DNA of 64,000 bases from Rhizobium sp. 16-488-2b. Lineage in GTDB: Bacteria; Pseudomonadota; Alphaproteobacteria; Rhizobiales; Rhizobiaceae. Below are positions 58,471 through 64,000 of the stretch, in pieces; within the stretch, counting starts at the first letter, position 1, and each line of letters opens with the position of its first letter. The notes beneath the pieces are model-generated. The model worked only from the letters and a program-made list of their open reading frames with translations. It did no database searches and had not been told where the DNA came from. The translations under genes were made by a program, and so were the position numbers. The stretch spans positions 62,001 through 126,000 of the forward strand of contig NZ_JAGHMF010000012.1 of NCBI RefSeq assembly GCF_017741815.1. Direction: 5' to 3'.

Positions 58471-60438
58471 TTACGCGTCCGGATACAGCCGCTCGAGCGT
58501 CAGGCCGATCATCTCAAGCCCCTGCCGCCACCCCCTGCTGGCGTGCGGATGGTGACGCGTGGTCGATACGGGAATCTTGCGATCGACAAAGAAACACTCC
58601 GAGCGGCGCGCCGATGCGGACGTGACGCGGGCGAGGCTGGCGTCGATCAATTGGCGCGCATCGTCGCCGGTGATCGAAGCCTCCCGGTTCTTCGCCATCA
58701 TCCGCGCCCAATAGGTGGCGGCCAGAAAGATCGCCAGCGTCTGCCGGACCTGTCCCGGCCTGGTGACAACCGACCATGACGAGCCGAGCGGGCGTGCCGT
58801 CGTCGCCAGATCCTTGTAGGCGGCGTCCAGCGCCTGCGACAGGCCAATCAGCCTATGTCGCGGCTCGCCGGCGGCGGTGGCCTTCAGCAGCGCGTCCAAA
58901 GCAGCGAACCATTTGTCCAGCACAAGATCGAGTGCGCCGCGAGTCCGCGCCGGAAAGACGACGAAGGCGACCAGCGTACCGACCGCGGCGCCGAGCGCGG
59001 TTTCCTCGACACGAAGCAACAAGAGATCCAGCGTCAGCGATCCGATCATCCCGTAAACCAGGCAAAGCGCGATCGACACGAAGAAGGTCATCGTCGCATA
59101 GCTCGTCTGCAGGAAGTAGAAGGCGAGGAAGATGGAGAGACTTGTGATCACGAGCGCTGGAGCCAGATGGCCCCTCAACAGCGTCGCGAGCAGAAGCCCG
59201 ATGCCGATGCCGAACAGCGTCCCCACCGAGCGTTGCAGCGCCTTCATTGCCGTATCGCCGCGCGAATTGGTATTGGTGAAGACGAGGAAGGAGGCGAGCA
59301 CCGCCCAGAACCAGCGCTCTCGCGACAGACCGAGACCGAGCGTCATGGCGATCGCCGCGGCGACGGTGATCTGCAGCGCCGAGCGCATCAGCGGATTGCT
59401 TAACGAGAAATCCAGCTGAGACGCTGAAGCCGGCGCCTCGGCCACGGCGGCGATATCGGCAAAGCCCGTCCGGTTGCCCTCTTCGATGGTCTCGACGAGC
59501 TCAGCCCGCGCATTGCCAAGCCTGATCAGAGCGCGTCTAGCCTCGGCCGAGGGACCTTCGTCATCCTCGGTCGGCGGGCGCACCTTGTGGCCCTCGATGA
59601 TCCGATGCACCAGCTCGAAGGACGGCAGCGATTGCGAGCAGAGCATGATCGCGCCCTCCGTCGCCAGATGCGCATCGAACAGGCGAATCGCCAGTTCGCC
59701 CGCCGGCTCGGTGCCGGGATCAAAGACGCCGCTCGGAGGGCGCGGAATGAAGCTCTCGGCCATCAGCACCACCTCCTTCAGCCGCTCCTCCAGCTGATTG
59801 AGTTCCTGCCGGTCCGCATCCGAAACATGCCCCTCCGCTGCCAGTGCGGCGATCTTGAAGAGGATCTGGTTGATCCGCCCCTGCACGCTCTCAAGCGACC
59901 GCAAGAGATCGCGCCGCCAGTCATCAGGCAGCACGACGGAGCGCACCGCATGCGCAATCAGCGAGGAGACGATCGGGCCGATCGCCACGAAGGACAGCTC
60001 GGCAAGCGGCGGCTGGAAATAGGCGCCGAGAAAGTACGACATGAAGGCGAACATGCCGATCGCATGGCCGCGCGGCCCGAAAACACGTGCGGAAGCCGCG
60101 AGAAAAATGATCATAAGAAAAGCGGCGTCGGAGATCAGCCGGTGCCCTTCAAGCCCTGCTGCGATGACTACGACCACCAGACTGGCGGCGCAGCCGAGAA
60201 GTCGCGTCACTAGCTGCCGCCCGCCGCCCTTGTCGCGCACCGCGACACCGCCCTCGATCGCCAGCACGATCCCGAGCCCATAGGAGGCGATAGGCAGCGG
60301 AAACAGCAGTGAATGGATGACGAGCAGGACACCGAAGGAGAGCGCCACCGACAGCGTGACGCGGAGCGCCATCCTCAGCCGCGACAGCGCCGGATCGTTG
60401 GCAAGCAGCCAATCTCGAAAATCAAAACCGGAAAACAA
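58471..60438 (-). CDS. FUSC-family membrane protein
   Basis: A 655-residue aromatic-acid/fusaric-acid-exporter-like protein with two halves of about six membrane helices (about 20-175 and 345-490) and two cytosolic helical domains. LRMALRVTLSVALSFGVLL, GIVLAIEGGVAVRDKGGGRQ, ARVFGPRGHAIGMFAFMSYF and FTNTNSRGDTAMKALQRSVG then TLFGIGIG fit the FUSC family. No membrane fusion partner is adjacent. TTG start at 60438 is tentative, no good ribosome site seen. Confidence 0.82.
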   Translation of the reverse strand: MFSGFDFRDWLLANDPALSRLRMALRVTLSVALSFGVLLVIHSLLFPLPIASYGLGIVLAIEGGVAVRDKGGGRQLVTRLLGCAASLVVVVIAAGLEGHRLISDAAFLMIIFLAASARVFGPRGHAIGMFAFMSYFLGAYFQPPLAELSFVAIGPIVSSLIAHAVRSVVLPDDWRRDLLRSLESVQGRINQILFKIAALAAEGHVSDADRQELNQLEERLKEVVLMAESFIPRPPSGVFDPGTEPAGELAIRLFDAHLATEGAIMLCSQSLPSFELVHRIIEGHKVRPPTEDDEGPSAEARRALIRLGNARAELVETIEEGNRTGFADIAAVAEAPASASQLDFSLSNPLMRSALQITVAAAIAMTLGLGLSRERWFWAVLASFLVFTNTNSRGDTAMKALQRSVGTLFGIGIGLLLATLLRGHLAPALVITSLSIFLAFYFLQTSYATMTFFVSIALCLVYGMIGSLTLDLLLLRVEETALGAAVGTLVAFVVFPARTRGALDLVLDKWFAALDALLKATAAGEPRHRLIGLSQALDAAYKDLATTARPLGSSWSVVTRPGQVRQTLAIFLAATYWARMMAKNREASITGDDARQLIDASLARVTSASARRSECFFVDRKIPVSTTRHHPHASRGWRQGLEMIGLTLERLYPDA

Positions 60439-60545
60439 AGAGTTCAGGCCCCGGAGCGGAGGAATGGTGTTTCACCGCTCACATATCGCCAAGGCTCTTA
60501 AAAGCAAATCAATCTTCGCGTCGAAGGCGTCCGACCGATAGGCCG

Positions 60546-61076
60546 TCACTGCCCCTTGGCGATCTGCACCATGGTGTTCTTCAGCGAGTTCGCGGGCTGC
60601 CCGGGATCGCCTTCGGTGAAGACATCGTCGACGACAGCCTTGCCGCCCTCTTCCAACACCTCGAAGCGCACGGTCGTCAGTGCCTGCTTGTCGTCGACGC
60701 CGTCCATGCAGGTCTGCTTTTTGAACGTCACCACCACTTCCGTCGCGCCGTTTTCGCCGGGCTTCGGCGTATAGGTCATGTCCTGCAGCGGGCACGCATC
60801 CTCGCCGTTGACGATGACATCGTAATCGAACGGCGACACGCCATCCTCGTCGGCCGCGGGGTTCTGCATCGCGGCGCGGTACTTGGCGACGAAATCCTTG
60901 CTGTAGATGCGCGTCAGCCTGCTCTCGTCGAAGATGTCTTGCCAGTCCTCGTCGGCGCCAGACCAGTTCTTGGTCGTGGCCCCCATGATCTCCTTGACCG
61001 GCGCCGTCGCGTCAGCGGCGAATACCGTGGCAGTGAGGCCGAGCAAGGCGGCAAAGGCAAGCGAAATCGTCTTCAT
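60546..61076 (-). CDS. Secreted hypothetical protein
   Basis: A 176-residue protein with a signal peptide (MKTISLAFAALLGLTATVFA then ADA). The mature part has DEDWQDIFDESRLTRIYSKD, FDYDVIVNGEDACPLQDMTY and FKKQTCMDGVDDKQALTT, with two cysteines likely forming a disulfide. It resembles small periplasmic DUF3828-type proteins, which I offer as a guess. Divergent from icd. Confidence 0.75.
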   Translation of the reverse strand: MKTISLAFAALLGLTATVFAADATAPVKEIMGATTKNWSGADEDWQDIFDESRLTRIYSKDFVAKYRAAMQNPAADEDGVSPFDYDVIVNGEDACPLQDMTYTPKPGENGATEVVVTFKKQTCMDGVDDKQALTTVRFEVLEEGGKAVVDDVFTEGDPGQPANSLKNTMVQIAKGQ

Positions 61077-61264
61077 GATCAAATGTCCGAGGCAATGGTT
61101 TTGCGCGGAGACTAGCCATTTTCCGTGTCTTGGCAATGGCGCAAAAACACACAAATCAGCCCTGCTTGCGGCTTTGCACTCCGGGCGCACAATGCTATAG
61201 CCCACGGGATTTTATATCACCCACCAGGGACGCATGTCCCTCAAAAGCTTAACGAGGCAGATAC

Positions 61265-62476
61265 ATGAAGAAGATCAAGGTCGCCAACCCCGTCGCCGAT
61301 CTCGACGGCGATGAAATGACGCGCATCATCTGGCAGTTTATCAAGGATAAGCTGATCCATCCGTATCTGGACCTCGAAATCGACTATTACGACCTCTCCG
61401 TCGAAAACCGCGACGCCACCAACGACCAGGTGACCGTTGATGCCGCCAACGCCATCAAGAAGCACGGCGTGGGCATCAAGTGCGCGACCATCACGCCGGA
61501 CGAAGATCGCGTCAAGGAATTCAACCTCAAGCAGATGTGGAAGAGCCCGAACGGCACGATCCGCAACATTCTCGGCGGCGTCATCTTCCGCGAACCGATC
61601 ATCTGCCAGAACGTGCCGCGCCTCGTTCCCGGCTGGACCAAGCCGATCGTCGTCGGCCGTCATGCCTTCGGCGACCAGTACCGCGCCACCGACTTCAAAT
61701 TCCCCGGCAAGGGCAAGCTGACCATCAAGTTCGTCGGTGAAGACGGCCAGGTCATCGAGAAGGAAGTGTTCGACGCTCCAGGCGCCGGCGTTGCCATGGC
61801 CATGTATAACCTCGACGAGTCGATCCGCGAATTCGCGCGCGCCTCGATGATGTACGGCCTGATGCGCAAGTGGCCGGTCTACCTGTCGACCAAGAACACC
61901 ATCCTCAAGGCCTATGACGGCCGCTTCAAGGACATCTTCCAGGAAGTCTACGAAGCTGAATTCCAGGATCAGTTCAAGGAAATCGGCATCACCTACGAGC
62001 ACCGTCTGATCGACGACATGGTCGCATCCGCTCTGAAGTGGTCCGGCGGTTACGTCTGGGCTTGCAAGAACTACGACGGCGACGTCCAGTCCGACACCGT
62101 TGCCCAGGGCTTCGGCTCGCTCGGCCTGATGACCTCCGTTCTTCTGACGCCGGATGGCAAGACCGTCGAAGCCGAAGCCGCGCACGGCACGGTGACGCGT
62201 CACTACCGCCAGCACCAGAAGGGCCAGGAAACCTCGACGAACTCTATCGCTTCGATCTTCGCCTGGACCCGTGGCCTCGCGCACCGCGCCAAGCTCGACG
62301 ACAACGCCGAACTGGCGAAGTTCGCAGCCACGCTCGAAAAGGTCTGCGTCGACACGGTTGAGGCTGGCTTCATGACCAAGGACTTGGCGCTGCTGATCGG
62401 CCCCGATCAGCCTTGGCTCTCGACCACGGCTTTCCTCGACAAGATCGACGAAAACCTGCAGAAGGCCATGGCATAA
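61265..62476 (+). CDS. icd: NADP-dependent isocitrate dehydrogenase (eukaryotic-like type II)
   Basis: A 403-residue TCA-cycle enzyme converting isocitrate to 2-oxoglutarate with NADPH formation. [80 protein letters not shown] and [17 protein letters not shown] are as in mitochondrial and rhizobial type II enzymes. ATG 61265. It is followed by its terminator. Confidence 0.98.
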   Translation: MKKIKVANPVADLDGDEMTRIIWQFIKDKLIHPYLDLEIDYYDLSVENRDATNDQVTVDAANAIKKHGVGIKCATITPDEDRVKEFNLKQMWKSPNGTIRNILGGVIFREPIICQNVPRLVPGWTKPIVVGRHAFGDQYRATDFKFPGKGKLTIKFVGEDGQVIEKEVFDAPGAGVAMAMYNLDESIREFARASMMYGLMRKWPVYLSTKNTILKAYDGRFKDIFQEVYEAEFQDQFKEIGITYEHRLIDDMVASALKWSGGYVWACKNYDGDVQSDTVAQGFGSLGLMTSVLLTPDGKTVEAEAAHGTVTRHYRQHQKGQETSTNSIASIFAWTRGLAHRAKLDDNAELAKFAATLEKVCVDTVEAGFMTKDLALLIGPDQPWLSTTAFLDKIDENLQKAMA

Positions 62477-62500
62477 GCCATCTGAAATATGCGAACGATG

Positions 62501-62524
62501 CGGCGGGGTTTTCCCCGCCGTTTT
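62501..62524 (+). terminator. icd terminator
   Basis: CGGCGGGG-tttt-CCCCGCCG then TTTTCGTTT, 25 bases after the icd stop. Confidence 0.88.
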
Positions 62525-62556
62525 CGTTTCAGGGACATTAGGAGGGGACCAACAAG

Positions 62557-63003
62557 ATGACCACGACCATCCGCCCGCTACAGCCATCGGACCGTAGCGC
62601 CTGGGAACCACTCTGGGCCGGCTATCAGCGGTTCTATGAAGTCACGATCCCCGACGAGACGACGGACCTCACCTGGGGCCGCTTCCATGACCCGGCAGAG
62701 CCGATGCACGCGCTCGGCGCCTTCGATGGCGACGGCAGGCTGGTCGGCATCGTGCACGCGATCTTTCACCGCTCCACCTGGCTGCCGAAATGGACCTGCT
62801 ACCTGCAGGATCTCTATGTCGACGACAGCCAGCGCGGTCTCGGAACCGGCGCGGCATTGATCGAGGCCGTCGCCGATCTTGCGCGCGAGCATGGCGCCGG
62901 CCGGCTCTACTGGATGACACACGAGACCAACGCCACGGCGCGAAAGCTCTACGACCGCATCGCCGAGCGCTCCGGCTTCATCCAGTATCGCAAGGCGCTC
63001 TGA
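62557..63003 (+). CDS. GNAT family N-acetyltransferase
   Basis: A 148-residue GNAT enzyme. IRPLQPSDRSAWEPLWAGYQ, LQDLYVDDSQRGLGTGAALI (acetyl-CoA loop) and YWMTHETNATARKLYDRIAE with SGFIQYRK define it. An aminoglycoside- or amine-type substrate cannot be settled. ATG 62557 has AGGAGG 12 bases upstream. Confidence 0.92.
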   Translation: MTTTIRPLQPSDRSAWEPLWAGYQRFYEVTIPDETTDLTWGRFHDPAEPMHALGAFDGDGRLVGIVHAIFHRSTWLPKWTCYLQDLYVDDSQRGLGTGAALIEAVADLAREHGAGRLYWMTHETNATARKLYDRIAERSGFIQYRKAL

Positions 63004-63099
63004 CCGGCGCCGCTACTGCCAAAAATCTGACGTCGCCATGCCATAGACGTTGCCTCGCCGCTGGCCCGCGCCAGTTATGTAAAAAACGAGGAGAACACC

Positions 63100-63729
63100 A
63101 TGGCCGACGAACTGATCTTCTACACCAACCCGATGTCGCGCGGACGGATCGCCCGCTGGATGCTGGAGGAAACCGGCGCTCCTTATACGACGGAGGTCCT
63201 CGGCTTCGAAAGCAGCATGAAGGCGCCGGATTATCTCGCCGTCAACCCGATGGGCAAGGTGCCGGCGATCCGCCACGGCAAGACTGTCGTCACCGAATGC
63301 GCCGCCATCTGCGCCTATCTGGCCGAAGCCTTTCCGGAGGCAGGCCTTGCGCCGACGGCCGAAGAGCGCGGCAGCTATTTTCGTTGGATGTTCTTCGCCG
63401 CCGGCCCGCTGGAAGCAGCCACCACCAACCGCGCGCTCGGCTTCCATACGCCGGCCGACAAGAGCCGGATGGCGGGCTATGGCAGCTATGCCGACGTGAT
63501 GGACACGCTCGAAAAGGCCGTCAGCGCCTCGCCCTATATCGCCGGCAACCGCTTTACGGCGGCCGACGTCTATGTCGGCTCGCATGTCGGCTGGGGCCTC
63601 GGCTTTGGCACCTTCGAGAAACGCCAGGCCTTTGCCGATTACGTCGCCCGCGTCACCGACCGCTCCGCCTACAAGCGGGCGAACGCGATCGATGACGAAG
63701 CCACCAAGGCGCTGCAGAAAAGCGCCTGA
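63100..63729 (+). CDS. Glutathione S-transferase family protein
   Basis: A 209-residue GST. The thioredoxin-like N-domain begins ELIFYTNPMSRGRIARWMLE, with VNPMGKVPAIRHGKTVVTEC for glutathione contacts; the C-terminal helical domain has SPYIAGNRFTAADVYVGSHV. The N-terminal serine/arginine of TNPMSRGR is the likely catalytic region. It is a detoxification-type enzyme of unknown substrate. Confidence 0.93.
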   Translation: MADELIFYTNPMSRGRIARWMLEETGAPYTTEVLGFESSMKAPDYLAVNPMGKVPAIRHGKTVVTECAAICAYLAEAFPEAGLAPTAEERGSYFRWMFFAAGPLEAATTNRALGFHTPADKSRMAGYGSYADVMDTLEKAVSASPYIAGNRFTAADVYVGSHVGWGLGFGTFEKRQAFADYVARVTDRSAYKRANAIDDEATKALQKSA

Positions 63730-63735
63730 TCAGGC

Positions 63736-64000
63736 TCATGCGAGCGGCATGTAGATCTCGGTGACTAACTCGGTCGGCGGCACGTCGCGCGGATTGTTGA
63801 GGTAATCCTCGAACATCAGCCCATCGCGCAGCTGCCGGCCCGACGCCGGCAGCCATTCCGAAAACAGCCACTGATAGGCCTTGTGCATATCGGCATAGGG
63901 TCCCTTGTGGCTGAGCACCGCATACTCCCCGCCATCGAGGGTGAAGGGCTCAAGCGGTGCCTCGACCGCAATCCCGCCTTGGACGGAGACACAGGCGATG
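63736..64000 (-). CDS. GyrI-like/AraC effector-binding domain protein, 3' part
   Basis: The window cuts this gene; only the C-terminal part of about 87 residues is visible. GGEYAVLSHKGPYADMHKAY, QWLFSEWLPASGRQLRDGLM and ELVTEIYMPLA match the end of the GyrI-like small-molecule-binding domain. The full protein may be a stand-alone GyrI-like protein or an AraC-type regulator with that domain. Confidence 0.85.
   Translation of the reverse strand, partial: IACVSVQGGIAVEAPLEPFTLDGGEYAVLSHKGPYADMHKAYQWLFSEWLPASGRQLRDGLMFEDYLNNPRDVPPTELVTEIYMPLA

Overview
This is a gene-dense, GC-rich stretch of chromosome. It looks like a Rhizobiaceae alphaproteobacterium (Rhizobium/Ensifer/Agrobacterium group). 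The evidence is an Nmdc-type core gene set (purS/purQ/purL split, CGFS glutaredoxin with BolA, type II NADP isocitrate dehydrogenase, TtcA, AnmK, DUF1127 protein), a chemoreceptor with a C-terminal WEEF-type tail as in Rhizobium, and two kinds of palindromic intergenic repeat typical of rhizobia. I see no tRNA, rRNA, prophage, transposase or CRISPR array.

Layout. 1-4,600: a methyl-accepting chemotaxis protein flanked by palindromic repeats, about 1 kb without a convincing gene (including a strongly structured, unidentified segment at 3190-3595), a RIME-like element and a LysE-type exporter. 4,660-13,630 (minus strand): a complete SUF iron-sulfur assembly locus read as nifS-like desulfurase, sufB, (GIY-YIG gene), sufC, sufD, sufS, sufT-like, (parDE-type toxin-antitoxin pair), sufA-like. 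Two copies of a 240-bp tandem repeat array, a GIY-YIG gene and a toxin-antitoxin pair interrupt it. 13,800-25,640: alpha/beta hydrolase, a broken PIN toxin remnant with an antitoxin-like gene, GNAT, anmK, tyrS, another repeat array, a large AsmA/DUF3971 protein, PrxQ peroxiredoxin, an M23 peptidase and an RhlE-type helicase. 25,640-35,500: NUDIX, TfoX-N, flavin reductase, a LivJ-like binding protein, rpe, purB, a frameshifted low-affinity iron permease, DUF2189, an RBBP9-like hydrolase, and a PAS-PAS-GGDEF-EAL protein.

35,700-45,100: purine genes purC-purS-(small coiled-coil gene)-purQ and, after a short accessory interval (lipoprotein, DUF1127, MocR-type regulator with a palindromic operator, PagL-like protein), purL, bolA, a LysR regulator and grxD. 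45,100-51,300: two tandem Bcr/CflA exporters, an inositol monophosphatase family enzyme, ttcA, glutaminase, rpsD. 51,500-64,000: alkaline phosphatase, a HerA/DUF87-type ATPase, an MFS protein, murI overlapping trmJ, a second parDE-type pair with a perfect 14-bp palindromic operator, a FUSC-family protein, a secreted hypothetical, icd, GNAT, GST and the 3' end of a GyrI-like gene.

Functional themes are iron-sulfur biogenesis (SUF, BolA, monothiol Grx), purine synthesis (purB, C, S, Q, L) and envelope or export functions. The most unusual things are the 240-bp tandem repeats wedged twice into the suf operon next to a GIY-YIG gene, the single-base frameshift in the iron permease, the structured orphan segment at 3190-3595, and several short genes with good ribosome binding sites. 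I did not find a clear-cut new multi-gene defence or biosynthetic system. Start codons were re-chosen by Shine-Dalgarno spacing where that was decisive.
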